From: Papilionanthe hookeriana x Papilionanthe teres
Lineage: Eukaryota; Streptophyta; Magnoliopsida; Asparagales; Orchidaceae
Direction: 5' to 3'
NCBI GenBank assembly: GCA_022702705.1
Contig: CM040428.1
Location: forward strand, 106,720,022 to 106,784,021
DNA length: 64,000 nucleotides
A model generated the notes under the pieces. That model saw nothing but the letters and a program-made list of their open reading frames with translations. It had not been told where the DNA came from and did no database searches. This document shows positions 44,229 to 58,357 of this stretch, piece after piece. How positions within the stretch are numbered: the first letter of the stretch is position 1; each line of letters starts with the position of its first letter. Both the position numbers and the translations under genes were made by a program.

Positions 44229-47200
44229 TGTTGACCTTTCTTTTGTCGAGGTTTAGTTCTCCTCCTAGGATTTAGGGTTCTAGCCTTAGGAGCTTCCCCG
44301 ACGTTCTTAGACTTCTAGTAGTGGGCCTACCTCGCTTTAGAGTGTTTGAAGCCACCTCATTACTCTTTTGGAGTCTTGCATGAGATTCCATACCTCTAAC
44401 TCATAGAAGGTTGGAATCGACCACAGGAATTCAAATTGAGTCCCCATAGGACCACCGGACCTTAAGGCAGCCTCGTGCACGATTTTGCACCACTGGACGC
44501 ACAAATTCTCTGTTCGCGGCCTCGACACCTTTAGATTCTCCTCAACGGATCAAGATTGAAGTCAGAATGCCAGAACGGTCAACGTCAAAGTCAAAATTTC
44601 AACAGGGTCAGATTTGATGCTCTTCCGACCCGATCAACGACGAAGTTCTCCGAACGATGCCGGATCCCAAAACGGGCTGCATTGAAGCGTTCAGAACGTC
44701 GAATTTGCTAGGGAGGTACATCTAATTTGCTAAGTTTCCTAGCGTGAGTAAATGGCACAAAATTTGACGCGATTTAATAAAATAAGTTTTCTTTTATTTT
44801 TTAAATCTATTTTTAAACCTAAAAACAATCCCTAAGTCTCGTCCTGCCTTTTGCTCCCCCGCGGCTCATCTCTCTTCCCTTCGACCCGGGTGAAACCCTA
44901 CGGGTGGGTTCGTCCCTCTGGCGCCTCATTCGACTCCTTCCCTGTGAGCCATTCTCTCATGTAAGGTAGAGAGTTGACCTACCTGTGCCTTGTACCATGG
45001 GCTGTTCGATTTCTTTAGCTTCCCGAAGCCGCGCCAGGTTGACTGTTTTCCCTTTTCGAGCTCTCCCTCTCTGCCACTCTGCCTCTCTTGGCACGAATGG
45101 GGGAAATTTCTCCACTTCCCCAGTGCTTCTCCTCCCTTCTCTTGCCTTCATTTGGTAGAATAGGTAGGTGGTTTTGGTTTTTTGGCACGTCTCTAGTGCG
45201 TCGAGCAAAAAGGGGGCTGAGGTTTCTCTTTTGTTTTTTTTTCTCTGGCATTCCTGGCTCTATCCTGGGATCCCCTTTTCTACTCTAGAGACACATTTCT
45301 CTATTCTTTTTTTCTTTATTCCCTACATCTCCTCCCTTCTTTTCTCTGCCATGAGCCAATTCGGTGAAGGCTTGTGAAGAGCAACACCTCAATTTGGCTT
45401 GTGTTTTTGAGCTGACCGAGCCCTGCTGTTCCATAGAGAGGTGGATTTTGGGGCCACTTGCTTGCTTCCTTTCCTTGATTTTTGGGCTTGTCTGGCTGTT
45501 GGAACACTAAGGTATGCATTTTTATAGGCTTTTTTGCCTCATGACACAATGCATTAATGTGTTTTGGAGGTCTTGATGGGGTAGTTGAGACCTCTTTTAC
45601 CTATCACTATGCTTGTGTGATTTTGGAATTAAATGGGGGGGGGAAGCCCTAAATGGCATGTTAGGCTTTTTACTCATGCTTCTCTAGCTTTGGTATGCTT
45701 TATTTGGGAAGTTTATGTTATTTGGAAAGCATGCAAGGTGAAGAGAATTTGACATAGTGCTCCCTTTGCACCACATTTGGGAGTCTTGTTTCTCTGTTTT
45801 AATGGCCTCTACGTCTGCTCCTCTTTACATTACTTGAGAGCCTTGTTGGCCTTGTTTTGGTGCCTTGCTTGGCTCGTTTTTTCTCTATTTTCTATTAACT
45901 GTAGCTGCTCCATTTAGGGAGCTCGTTTTTTTTTCTATTGTAGTGGCCTCCATGGCTGCTCCCTTAGCACTATACTTGGGAGCTTTGTTTCTCTGTTTTA
46001 ACTGCCTCTACGGGTGCCCTTGTACTCTTCATACAGGGCTTAGATCTTACTGTTTTAATGCTATTATGGTTGCTCCCTTGACACTATATTTAGGATCTTT
46101 ATTTCTCTGTTTTAAATGCCTCTACGGCTGCCCTTGCACTCTTCATATGTGGCTTGGATTCTACTGTTTTAATGTTATTGTGATTACTCCCTTTTGCACC
46201 TCATTTGGGAGTTTCGGTTTTGTTGTCTTTGCTACCTTGCAGCTAGCCCATTGCACTTGGGGGCTCATTTTTTTTTCTGTTTTCTGTTGCCTTGCAGCTA
46301 GCCCATTGCACTTGGGGGGCTTGGTTTGTGTTTCTGCTGCCTTACAGTTAGCCCATTGCACTTGGGGGTGGGGGGCTCGGTTTGTGCTCTTGCTGCTCCT
46401 GCAACTGCCCCATGGCAATCTCTATATGATTCGGGTTCACCTATGCTAGATATGTTCTTCAGTTAATTTTGGGACTAGAATGTTGGAGCTTGATTAAAGT
46501 TTTATATAAATTTAAATCGTGGCATTCATTTGGGATGTTATTGATGTATTCGGCTCAAATTTTAATTTTTTTTTGGGCTCCTTGCTCTGACATTTAGCGG
46601 AGCCGGGTTGCGATGTTTATTGGATTATATTTTGAAGTAATTGTGTACTCCGCCGTGCGTTGAATTTGTGAGTTTTGGTCTAGTTTCTTTTAGCAGGTCT
46701 TTTAAGTCCAGTTTAGGGGTTTTCCCCACAGCTTTACTTTATTTTCCTCTTTTCTTTGCCATTACTTAAGTGTCATGGGAATGGGTTCCGCACTGCTTAG
46801 GTGTCTAGTTCACTTCACGAGCGTGACAACACTTTTAGGTCTAGTTCACTTCACGAGCGTGAGGATTGTCGGGAGTCCGGGGTGATTGACTTGAGTTGAT
46901 TGATTTTAAGAACCAATTCACCTCGTTTTACGATTCTGTGTTAGGTTGATTGTTTTCTCCTCCTTCTTTTCATTGATCCTCCATCCCTTGATTTTCTCCT
47001 TGCTTCTTGGTTCAATGTCGGCACCTACAGGGGGCGTATAGGTGTGCACATATAGCCCCTTTAGGTTATATGTGGGGCCATCAAGCAAGGCTGTAAGTAG
47101 GGTGGTTAGGGTCGGAAGGCGACGATAGTGCTTATGTGTGCTTAAAAAAGAGGGATTTAAAATAGTATCCCCTTGCCTTTGAGTAAAAAAATCTCCACTG

Positions 47201-47554
47201 GAGATGAGGCTTGGGATCGACGATGCTATTCACCAATTCTTGGTGAGACTGTTGCCACCAATACCCTTAAGCTGTTAGTAGTCCTAGCTCGATTAGGGTG
47301 GTTAGTCTGTGGACTGTATTACTTTATAAAAATAAATATTTTGAAGCAAAATTTCCTCTAAACAAAATTTCTTCTCACCTATAAATTTTATATGCATGCA
47401 AACTAAAATGAATGAAATTTAGTAAAGGTCCACGGCTAATTACTCGAGTCGAGATTAGGACTACCCTCTGTCTGGGTTCTCCTTGCCATCATGCTTTCGG
47501 TCCTTTTTCAGTTGCCTCATGACTTTCTTATGTTTCTCCGTGAGTTTAGTTGGT
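44229..47554 (+). mobile_element. Family X long LTR fragment
   Basis: Starts TGTTGACC with the same 404 bp as 6097-6500. It then runs through a pyrimidine-rich block (44780-45560), minisatellites (45760-46400), a duplicated 24-bp unit gtctagttcacttcacgagc at 46803 and 46839, and sequence around 47440 until the next LTR starts at 47555. No CA end, PBS or coding region of its own is visible, so its 3' part appears cut off by the Ogre-like insertion. The starts of families X and Ogre-like are alike (TGTTGACCT, similar order of short motifs), so they are probably related lineages. The boundary at 47554 is set by the neighbour, not by an LTR end. Confidence 0.6.
45760..46400. repeat. Two minisatellites within the X LTR
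   Basis: The first array (about 45760-46200) has units of roughly 125 bp with ctctgttttaa.tgcctctacgg and ttgctcccttgacact. The second (about 46230-46400) has three units of roughly 55 bp around gcagctagcccattgcactt. Together they create a 194-codon plus-strand frame that is only repeat translation. Confidence 0.75.
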
Positions 47555-50500
47555 TGTTGACCTCATTTTTGATGAGGTCTTCTCTACAATCTTAGAGGAC
47601 TAGAATTGGGACCCATCCCTTAGAAATTTAAACCACTTCTTGTCTCCCTGCAAACCCCACAAGCTTGATTGTAAACCCCTAATCACCTAAAGGGTTGAGA
47701 TCAAATGTGGAGGTTTAAAGGATGAGTTCCCTATAGGACTCATTGGCCTTAGGACTACCCTGGGTGGCCTGGTCTGGTGAGGATTGACTTACACACTCAC
47801 TGCACTCACACTCTACAGTCTCACACACACAATCCAAATCCTAAAACCACACCTATACCCAACCTGATTCCCTGACTCATGTAGGTAATTCATATGGATG
47901 GACCTTAACCCCTAAGCCCCTGGTTAAGAGGGTTAGGAACAACATAGTGAATGCCTCCAATGAGTCCTCTCATGGCTCATATGGGCTTAATATGGCTTCA
48001 TGGCTCAATCAAAGTGATTCCATTTCACTCACATTTGATCAATCTTCATTCTTCCAAAATTTCAATTTTTGACCCCGGAGACCCTACACCCATCAAACCT
48101 ACCAAAAGCCCTTGAAATTGCCCAAAATTTCCAAAATCTCCAAATTACCCAAAATTCCTCAAAACCAATCCCAAACATTGCCACATCACTCAAATTGATC
48201 ATCCATAGCCAAATATACCAAAATTTCCAAAAATACACTCCAAATACACTAAAAATACACTTTTTCCCAAACTTTTATAAATTCCAAAAATTACCAGGAA
48301 ATTCCAGAAAATCCCACATATTCCCAATTTCATTTTGTCCAACTACACCATGGGCCAACTTTGCCAATTTACCCCACTTTTACCAAAACCCCCAATTTAG
48401 CCCATTTTAAACCCAAATGAACCCAATGTGAAACCAAATCACCCCAATTGACCTCAATTTTGGTCCAAATCAATTCTAAACTTCAATTAAATATCCCCAA
48501 TATCAATCTAGACCAAATTCAAGCCAAATTTGATTGACATTTGAATCCAATTTCATTTTTAAGCTTAAGGTCCAATTTTGACCCATGACCTAAACCTACC
48601 TCAAACCAACTCAATTCAATCCCAATTTGACCCAAATCTTTTCTAAAACCTTCCTAGCATCCCCACAAACAAACGCTAACATGATTTGCCCAAAATTTGG
48701 ACCCAAACCTTACTCAAATTCAACCCAAACCCAAAATTCCCTAAATGGGCCTACACCCAAACTTAACCCAAATAGGCCTAAATCCCAAAATCACCAAAGT
48801 TGAAACCTATTTGTAACACCCCCATAAACATTTCCCAACATTAATTTTACATTAATTTGAACATTAGTCCAACTTTAGCCCAAGATAGCGCATTTTGACA
48901 CATTTGGACTCTATTACCAAAGAGACCCAAATTAGACCCAATCCAATTCCAAATCACCTCAAACTTGCTTCAAATCAATCATGGCACATCCCTAAAATAA
49001 ACCCAACATTTGTTTGGCCCAATCCTTCACAAAATTCCCATCCATAAATTTATTTTCAAGCCTAAAGCCCACTTTTTTTTTTTAACTTTCCTAAAAGCCG
49101 ATTCCTAAAATAATTTCAAAAGTCCGAACCCATCCTAAGGCCCACATTACAATCTCATCCCATCCTCACTCAATTAAAATCATCCCTAAGTTATAAATTA
49201 GTCATCAAATTTTTCTAATCTAAGCCATATGCCAAATCCTATCAAATCACCCCTAAATTACCAAAATTACTAAAAAACCTCTTTCATGAAAGTTGACTTA
49301 GCCTTTTCCAAGCCAAAGGTGAGCCATGAAGCCATGCATGAGCCACATGTGAGCCATGAAAGCCTTGGACACTTCACCATACCCAAAATGGCAAGAAGAG
49401 GGGACCCTTTAATGATTCTCTTAAGGGTGATTAACCACTCTCATGTCTCTCCTAACTCATGCTTAAGCCTAATTGTACTTGGATTGTGACTTGACCCCAC
49501 TAATCAAGCTGATCCAAGTGGCTTTCTCTTCAGCCCAAATTGGCCTTTGATGGTGGACCTAACCCAAAACCATGGGTTGACCCATTTAGACCCAAAACTA
49601 GCCATTTTCCATTCCACTTTGATTCAAACCCTTTACACATGGTAGCAACCAATTGACTTCACAAACAACAAGCCCTGAGCCTTCTGACCCCGAGGGTGAC
49701 CCATGCCTGCCGACCAGCCACATGGGCTGCCAGAAAACACCACACCCGAGAGCTCCGATGTGAGCCCAAGCTTGGAATTCTCACCTGCTGAGTTGCCCCA
49801 TGCCCAATAGCCACCATGGCTGTTCTTCTCCTCACCAGGGCAGCTGATCCCAACCCCTAACTCCCCTTGGGAGGCCCTCCAGCCACTCCTATTTAAACCC
49901 CACCTCTCTCGGCCATGGAGGAGGTGCTGAAACAAACCTACTACAACTCTGCCAAAATTGTCCCAGACCACTCTCCACACTTAGAGCAATTGAGCTTCAG
50001 TGTCCATTTGCCCTAATCCCCATTAACAGAGCTCAATTTCAGAGTCCAAATTCCACCCAAAAATAGTACACTTCACTACAGTGAGCCAATCTCCAAATTG
50101 ATTGGTCCTACAACTTCACCAGACCAAGAGGAGAAGTTCCCTAGTGAAAGCCCCCTCTCAAGGCCACCCAGTTGCTCCAGCCTCCAAGATTTGTGATCGG
50201 TTGTGGTCACTTTTGTACCTAGGCAATTCACCAGGCCAAGGGACTTCATCTGGAGCTTGCTTGGACCCAATCAAACGTGACACAACTCTCAGATCGAAGC
50301 TTCACTTCTCTGAGAAAAGGTATGAGCTCTCTCTTCTTCCCGAGCTTTTGAACATTCTCCATTTCAAATGCCTCAATTTTAATGCATGATCACCGTATAG
50401 ATGTATTCATCTCTTCAAGATGAATCCATAGAGCATAAGAGCACAAAAATCCGTTAAGTATTGAGTGAGATCTTAGGGTTTTAGTGTGGACGGTCATGGG

Positions 50501-53500
50501 TTCACACCAGTCGTAGACGATGACTGGGAGCCGTTGGATCGCGCGTGTATCAAGCGGACGACTCAGATGGTGTCGGACCAGGAGACGGTACGTGAACTGC
50601 GGGCCCCGTGGCGGCTGACTCAGATGGCGGCGCCGAACCAGGAGACGCCGCGTGGCCTTTCTGATCCGCTAAGGTTGACGCGGCGCTGCCTGGTTAAGTA
50701 GGAAATTAGGGTATTTTTTTATTTATTAAATATCCAGAACTTCAAAAATTCATAACTTTGTGTAGAAAAAGCCTAAAAATAAAGTATAAATACCCTCTTG
50801 CTCAGTGAACAGAGGAGAATAATGTGGAAAAGAAATCAGGTCATTTCATCAAGTATTTTATTTTTAATAATTTATTTACTCTCTGCACTATTTCAATTCT
50901 CCATGCATATAGGAAATTCACCATGGCATGAGACCATAGGGCTTTTAAAGCCTCTGAACTTGGGAACATTCCCTGAATTTTTCAAGGTCAGAGGCCATCC
51001 CTATGAGAAGTTATTGATTTTTCAATTACATGTTACTGTTTTGAGCATTTTAATTCCAATAATTAGCATGTTGAGAAATAAATTCTAGGAAAATTTAGTG
51101 ATGTTTCTTATGACTAGAGGAACCTAGGAAAAATAAGTTTTGAGTTAATTCATTTGGAATAACCCTAATTGGTCTAAACACCCAAAATTGAAATTTAATT
51201 AACTAGGGTTAACTATACATCAAATTGACTTGGAAACAATTCTCCACTGTCCTTTAGGGTCAGGAGAGTCTAACGTAAAAATTTGAAACTAATTGGACTT
51301 GATTTAATTTACCAAATGGGTTGATTAAGCCCCATGAGTAAAATTAGACTTTAAAAATTCATAACTCACAAAATACTTTTCAAAAAATCACAAAAATGGT
51401 TTTGGAGCTTCTCTGATATCAGAGGAACTTAGGAAAATTAAAATTGTAATTTTGTAAAAAAAGTTGATTTTTATCATTATTTTAATTTTTTTTAATAATT
51501 AAAAAATAATAAAAATCATAAAAATATTAAAAATCACCAAAATGTCACATTTTTAATTCTAATTACTTAGGGACAAACCTAATATTTTTCTTAAGTCCCT
51601 AGGATATGATATTGAATTTTAAAGGCTTAATGTAATTTTTAATATTAAAAAATGTATTTTTCAACCTTTTCACTAAAATAATTCTAATAAATCAAAGAAA
51701 AATCAGAAAAATACAAAATTTGTTTCTCTGAACTCCTTCAGGTCAGAGAGATTTAAGAAAAACATAAAATCTATTTTCAACTTTAATTTTATTTTAAAAT
51801 TAATTAATACTCAAAAAATCAAAAAATAATTCTAATAAATAAAAAATAATTCAAAAAATCATTAAAATTGGTCCAAATGGTCCTCTATTCATTAGGAATA
51901 TCCCATAATTTTCTTAAGGACAGAAACATTTCCTTGGTCATGTTATTGAATTTTCCTTGAAAACCCCTATTTTCAATTAAAAATAATTACATAAATAAAT
52001 TAAAAACAGAAAAATCATATTTTCTCCTCTAACGTCTTAATTGACATGTAAGTGAGGTTACATAAAAATTTCAAGTTCATTTGAGCTTAATTTAGTGAGT
52101 TATAGAATTATTAGGCTTGAAGGGCAAAATGGTAATTAAAAATTTCAACCTTTAATTAAAATTTTAGGATTAATCAAAAAGGGGAAGGTAAAATATTTGA
52201 TTTTAAACTGGTTTTGGATGATTGAAACTTAAATGATTGAGGGTATAAACCTACTAACTATTTAAAAAAAAAAAATTAAAATAAACTTTAATTATTAATT
52301 AATTGAAATTTTGGGAAAATGTTGGAAATTGGAATTATTAAAGTAGGGATATTATTAAGAGGATATTTATTCTTTAATTTAAAAGTCCCTAAATAAACCA
52401 CTTCAATAATACTTAATTCTTAATAAATAAATAAAAAATTAATTAATTAAAGTAATAATCCAAATTAAAAATTAAACTAAAAATAAATTAAAATTAAAGT
52501 TAAATTAAATTAAATTAAATTAAAATTAAAATTACATTAAAACTAAAATTAAAATTAAATTAAAATTAAATTAAAATTAAATTAAAATTAAATTAAATTA
52601 AAATTAAATTAAAATTAAATTAAATTAAAATTAAATTAAAATTAAATTAAATTGAAATTAAATTAAATTGAAATTAAGTTAAAATTAAATTAAATTAAAT
52701 TAAAATCAAATCAAATTAAATTAAAATTAAATTACATTGAATTAAAGTTAAATTGAATTAAATTAAATTAAAATCATTTAACAACAAACCTAAATGAAAT
52801 CCTTAAGAATTAAATCTAAAATAACTTGAACACTATTCCAAACTTAAACTAACTTTTTATAATTAAGTCAAAATTAAAATTAAATCATTAAGTTTAAATC
52901 ATCAAAATATTTAATAATTTGATTTGCCCTTTAAAAGCTCTTATTATTATAACTCTTAAATGAGGCATCAAGTGAAGTGCTACTTCACTTATAGGATATT
53001 CAAATGTCCTAGTTCACTGAGTAAGATAACAAAACTTAAACTCCTGGATGATTAATTCACTTGTATAATTAAATTCTCTTGGACTTAAAACAATCCTAGA
53101 GGTATTGAAAAGATGTTTAAGACTCGTCTTAAGCACTTCCTCAATATGATAGGATGTTTATAAGAACAACCGAATTTAATTGTTCTTGGGTTAAGAGAGT
53201 CATCCTTAAAACCAAAACACAAGAACCTAGACGTCATAGGAGATGATTAGCTATAGGATTAGGACTTTGGTAGATAATCAAAACCTTTCCCTTAGCTTTA
53301 CCTAGGTACTTGTTGAAACATTTAAATGTCTTAACATGTGTTTTAAGTGCAGCTTGGGATGATGGGAAGACCCTCCAGGTACGCTTTTATTTTATTGCAA
53401 TTTACTTTATTGCAATTTACTTACATGCACTGTACTTTACTTTTCTTGCATGATAAACAACTGTTGCATGAAAACCAAAACCTTTAGGATAGTCTCTAAA

Positions 53501-54933
53501 CTGAAACCAAAACTAAATTAAAAGTCATTACAAGATAAAAATTACTGCCACAACATTTCAAAATATAAAACAACTCAAAATTTAATCACAAACAGAACAA
53601 CAAAACTACCATCATAACTAAATTAAAACGTCTCGTTGGATGATCGGGAATACCTCGGATGATGTAACGCACGTGTTGCTAACGAGATTTCCCACGGTCT
53701 AAATGAAAGTGTGGAACTCATTCAGTTGAGTTTAGCAAATTCATCTGGAGTAAGTGAATCCGATGAAAATAACGGTGCCGGGATGACGGAACTGTGGGAT
53801 CTTAATCGGTTCTGTTTAATTAACTTTAAGATTTATTTTAATTAAAATGCTGAAGACATTTGGACTTTTAAGATTTCTCTAAACCAAAACACTTCTCTCA
53901 TCTCCTAATTTATGACTTCTAAAACCAAACCTCTGCAACAACAAGGAGCTTGGAGCACAATGGGCAGCACGACCATCGTTATCAGCAAAACTCGGATCTA
54001 CACCAGCTAAACCTTTCTTAGAATTAAATAACCAAACCATAGGACTTCGAGGTAGTTTGCCTAGTGAAACATAAATCCTCAACCTTTTCGTTAGGCATTT
54101 GCATAATAATATTATACAAATTAAGCCCTAACCGGTCTTAGGATTCCGAGGTAGTTGTTTGGTACGACATAAACCCTCATATCTTCAAGGCTATTTGTAT
54201 GATCATGTCATACAAATATAAGTCCTAATTAATTAAAATTGGCAGGATCGAAACATTAAATAAACTCCCAAATTGGAGCCAAACAATAGGATAGTTTGGG
54301 AAGTTGCCAAGATTCTTCTTGGACCCTCAGCTTCTCCTACTCCTCTTCTATTGGACTCCTGAAGATAACTGTTCCAAATTTGATCCATTCCATATTGAAA
54401 TTTCCAAAATTCAATCCTTTGAAAACCTTAAAATTTGAAATTCTTGAGAGCAAAACCACTGATCATTATCGAGAGTTTTCTTAAATGATTCCCGTCATTT
54501 AAGATGTAATTAACTATAGGGGCTTGCCCTTATAGGGAACTTTAAGAACCCGAGTAATATAAACCCCGCTTAATTCATTTATATTAAGCAGGGGAACTTG
54601 TCAGCTTATAAAGTTGGTTCGCAGACCGAACGGATGTCACAAATCTTTTAGTTTACTTAATCGAGCCCCACCATCAAGCAGTGTGTCTATCCTTAGGGAT
54701 AGATATACGGTTTATGGTGCGGTGCTCGTTTATATAAACTATTTGGGATGTGAGATCGGTTTGATTTCATATCTTAAAATTTTCAAACTTAAAATTACTT
54801 TCAAAATCAAATGCTACTTTCTAAATTATATACATATATTTAAATTAAATTTAAAATTTAAAATAAGCCGATAACTTCCGTAGGCGACCCCTTTTTTAAA
54901 AATACAACACACAAACCTAAAAATATGCCGACA
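47555..54933 (+). repeat. 5' LTR of the Ogre-like element, 7.38 kb
   Basis: Starts TGTTGACCTC and ends ATGCCGACA, directly before the PBS. It aligns with the solo LTR 33107-40396 along its length. It contains the G-poor tract (48060-49280), GC-rich block (50480-50700), attaaatt tract (52480-52770) and the conserved 3' part with tttcccacggtctaaatgaa (53688). Confidence 0.88.
52480..52770. repeat. attaaatt tract in the 5' LTR
   Basis: Low-complexity array of aaattaaaatt units, longer and phased differently from the one in the solo LTR (38036-38290). Confidence 0.85.
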
Positions 54934-54938
54934 AGTTC

Positions 54939-54957
54939 TGGCGACTCCGCTGGGGAC
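54939..54957 (+). other. Primer binding site of the Ogre-like element
   Basis: TGGCGACTCCGCTGGGGAC five bases after the LTR end. This form is seen in Tat/Ogre elements, for which a tRNA-Arg primer is reported; the tRNA match was not checked here. Confidence 0.8.
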
Positions 54958-55379
54958 TAGTTCCTCTTTCCATTTTGATCAGATGGTTTTGCTTTCATAA
55001 ATCGGTAGCAAGTCCATGTCCCTAGTGGACCAAGCTACCATTCTTCCGTTGAAATACCACGTTCATTTCGTCTTGAACGGGTATAGTCAACTCTCTTGGA
55101 TTTAGGAGCCACTCGTTTAGACACCCCTAAACGAGAGGTTCCGAGATCCTTTTACCTCTTTTCCGAGGTGGGGTGGACCCCCAATAGGTGTTAGCTGAGG
55201 AACGATCCTTCAAGTTGAGAAGTCTTACATAGGTCTCTCTCTTCCTTTCCAATTCTAAATCAGGCCCTTTACCTTTTCCATAACCTTTTTCCTTTAATCA
55301 TTTTGTTTTTTTTAACAAACAAACTACCTAATAAACGACCTCTTCTACAAATCACAAATGCACTAACATAAACGAAAAC
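54958..55379 (+). other. Leader of the Ogre-like element
   Basis: Untranslated leader between PBS and ORF1. No open frame or repeat recognised. Confidence 0.55.
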
Positions 55380-56150
55380 ATGTTCGGACTCTTTCTTTTT
55401 CGTCCTAAACTTTACGACGAATGGAAGTATAATTCGGATCGACATTCGAGACCGCCCTACGTGAAAATGGATGCCCCAAAGTTAATCTTCTCCTTCACCA
55501 ATGGATCGGACTTCGCCGTTTACAAGGATGAGCCGCCCGACATTGGGATCATCCATTTCGGACAAGGATTTGGCAACACGGATGTCAAGATCACCGACGT
55601 CCCTCTCTTCACACTAATGGACAAAATGTCGAAACCGAAGAGCCCGTGATCGAATTCAACTCGAAGTCGGCTCAAGAGTTCCCTCCCCCGCAAAGGGTTC
55701 CGACTGAAAGGAATACTACTGTTCGTAGAAGGACTGTTGTCTCTACCCCCACCGGTCTAGTCGTCTCTGCACCTACCCGGCTCCCGCTAAACTAAAGGGG
55801 AAGGAAGTCCAAGTTTGTAATGATCCTGTTACCGTGGAGGGTACAGATCTCCCTGCGAGACCTTCTGTTTTCGAAATTGGGTCCAGCTCAAGGGTTTAAC
55901 CCCTAACAAGGACTCAAAGGAGGAACAGAAGTAGAAAGATTGCCAGAAAGGCCAGAGCTGCTGAAGTCACTTTCTTAGAAGAGATCCCTGAGTACACACC
56001 ATTGCCCGAGTATACACCGCTTTTGGAAGGAAGTAGATTCCATCCCCTCTCCGCCGCAGCTGACGAGGAAAATGTCCACAAGATTGCTTTTACATTACCC
56101 AACCCGCATACTATAGCAACAGTCGAAAGAAAAGGGTTAGGATCACACCA
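55380..56150 (+). pseudogene. Ogre-type ORF1 (unknown function), decayed
   Basis: Begins MFGLFLFRPKLYDEWKYNSD, open for 89 codons, then shifts one base near 55630 to a frame with EFNSKSAQEFPPPQRVPTER and continues in pieces with FLEEIPEYTPLPEYTPLLEG near 55990. Ogre elements have such an extra ORF upstream of gag. Its function is not known and I see no domain. Several stops make it inactive. Confidence 0.6.
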
Positions 56151-56780
56151 TTTGCTCGACTGCAGACTGTGATAGAGAAGTTAGCAAAGAAAGAGAAATG
56201 TCCTGTATCAGAAATTTTAAGAAGGGTAGGGCGGGTGCCAGCCAAATCTTGCCTTGGGCCGCGAATATAACCCGTTAGCGCCACAGAAAAGCCGAATAAG
56301 AAGATGAAAGCTAGTCCACCTGTTGTTGTTTCAAGTTTACCGATCGTGGAGGATACCACCTTTCGAGCATTCGGACCGACAGACCATCCGGTCCTAGGCC
56401 TTCTGCTGCTAGAAGGATGGTATGGCGTCCTACTACTGGCCAATTAAGACCAAAATAATGACCTGAAAAGGAAAGTCTCGTCAGAAGACTCGAGTCCGAA
56501 GAGAGCGCCACTGCGATGAAGGGGACTCCCAAGAAGGAAATCCAACAGCCATCACATGATAACTGTGAAACCGTATGAAAAAGACCACTGGAGGACACTA
56601 TGGAAAAGCTAAGAACTGACATTCAACGATTAGCAAGAGAAAGAGAAGAAAAGTTTGGACATGAAGTCGACTCGTCAGAATTCATGGATGACGAATATGT
56701 GGAGATCAACATGGTTGAGACACGAGCATCGTCGGCTTCGCAAGGTGCTCCCAGAACATGCGGAAAGAGATGAACCGTAA

Positions 56781-58357
56781 ATGTTAAGAGCACAACTTCG
56801 AGAAAAAGATGATACAATCTCTCAAATGGCAAAAAGGATGGAAGAAATGGCTGCAGCCCTAGCCACTCTTCAGAGTCAGGTTCAACCCCCAAGAGAAACC
56901 CCTCCAGAAGTTATTCATATTACAGACGGAGGAAAAGAGATTACATCCGTTAACGGAGACGATCAACCAAAGAAAGATTCTACCTAGAATATGAATCCAG
57001 AGAAAGACATCAAGAATATGGTAGAACAGTAGGTGCGAGAAGCCTTAGCACAGTCTAAGAGCGGAGCATCTATTCAGACGGGTAGACCTTACCCCGAAGA
57101 ATTTGATGCAATACAATACCCAAAAGGCTTCGTACCACCTCTGTTCAAGACTTTTGATGGTACCGGAAACCCTCGACGACATGTTGCACATTTTCGCGCT
57201 AGTTGTTGCAACGCCGGTGGAAGTGACGCCTTACTCTTCCGACGGTTCGTCGGCGCACTCGTCGGGGATCGCTTTCGATTGGTACGCGGAGTTACCGAAC
57301 GGTTCCGTAAAGACATTTTCGAATTAGAGAACCTCTTTGTGAAACGGTTTGCCGGAGCTCAACACCATATCACCATCGGTGATCTAGTGGTGGAGAAACA
57401 GAAACCGAACGAAACTTTAGTGGACTACATACTTCGATGGAGGAATCTAAGCATGAAGTGTGAGCCTCGGCTACAAGAGTAGCATGTAGTCGGTATCTTG
57501 CTTAAAAGCATTCACGGCCCGATAACACTTCTCCTTAAGGGATTTATGATTAAGACTTTCGAGAAGTTGTTAAGCAAGGCCGGAAGCTTGCAAGAGGAAG
57601 CGAAGCAACTAAGTTTCGTAGACAAAACAGACAAATAGAAGCCTGTGAAGACATTTGAGAAGAAATCCGGGATCATCACAGTAGTCGATAAGGGCAAGCG
57701 ACCAATGCAAATACGATCGGAGCGGCCGCAGCCCAGCTATCAACAACCTCGACGAGAACTACCAACAACCTCGACCCGGTTATCGGCCAACTCAACGAGT
57801 ATGAGCAACCGCCTCGCCCGCAGCGCACGTTAAAGGAGCTTATAAATAGAGAATATCCATTCAAGAATGAGGCAGTGCCAAAGATGTTCCGCAGTTTGGT
57901 GAAGACTCCGGATTTTCAACTGCCAGAACCCAGGAAGCCAGAAGAAGTCAAGAAGAAAGACCATCCCATCTATTGCCCTTACCACCGGATGCTCGGGCAT
58001 AAGATAGAGGATTGCATTCCCTTCAAGACTTGGCTCTACGATAATCTCCGAAAAGGGAACATAACGATTCCGAAGGAACCCCAGAAAGGCGGTTCCGTCA
58101 ATGTTATTTCAACGGATCCTATTGTTCCTATACATCCCTACACGACAAATGATGGATGGAGTACCGCTTGGACGAAGTCATCAAAGAAAATTTTTGAGCA
58201 CATCCAAACCGCTTCGATGCGTGCTTCAATTCAAAGTTCTAAACCTGTCAAGCCGACGCTATCTCTTGCAATTGAAGAACCACCCCAGGAAGAAAAGATC
58301 GTAGAAAAGAAGGAGATCGTAGAAGATGAAAAGACCGAAGCTCTTAAGGTAGACTAG
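56781..58357 (+). pseudogene. Gag of the Ogre-like element
   Basis: A coiled-coil-like start (LREKDDTISQMAKRMEEMAA) is followed by the capsid core: YPKGFVPPLFKTFDGTGNPR, HVAHFRASC, FELENLFVKRF, ETLVDYILRWRNLSMKC. A compact zinc-knuckle-like motif CPYHRMLGHKIEDC lies at about 57976-58017. The frame has TAG stops at 56985, 57030, 57480 and 57639, and one shift at 57720-57800 to the frame of the last part (57875-58357). The protein would form the particle shell. Confidence 0.82.

Noticed and set aside
45865..46449. A 194-codon Cys/Leu-rich open frame on the plus strand
   Set aside because: It lies wholly in two minisatellites; the peptide repeats with the DNA period and has no known domain.
47000..47060. 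End of the family X LTR at tgtcggca near 47034
   Set aside because: No primer binding site follows, and sequence of LTR-like character continues to 47554.
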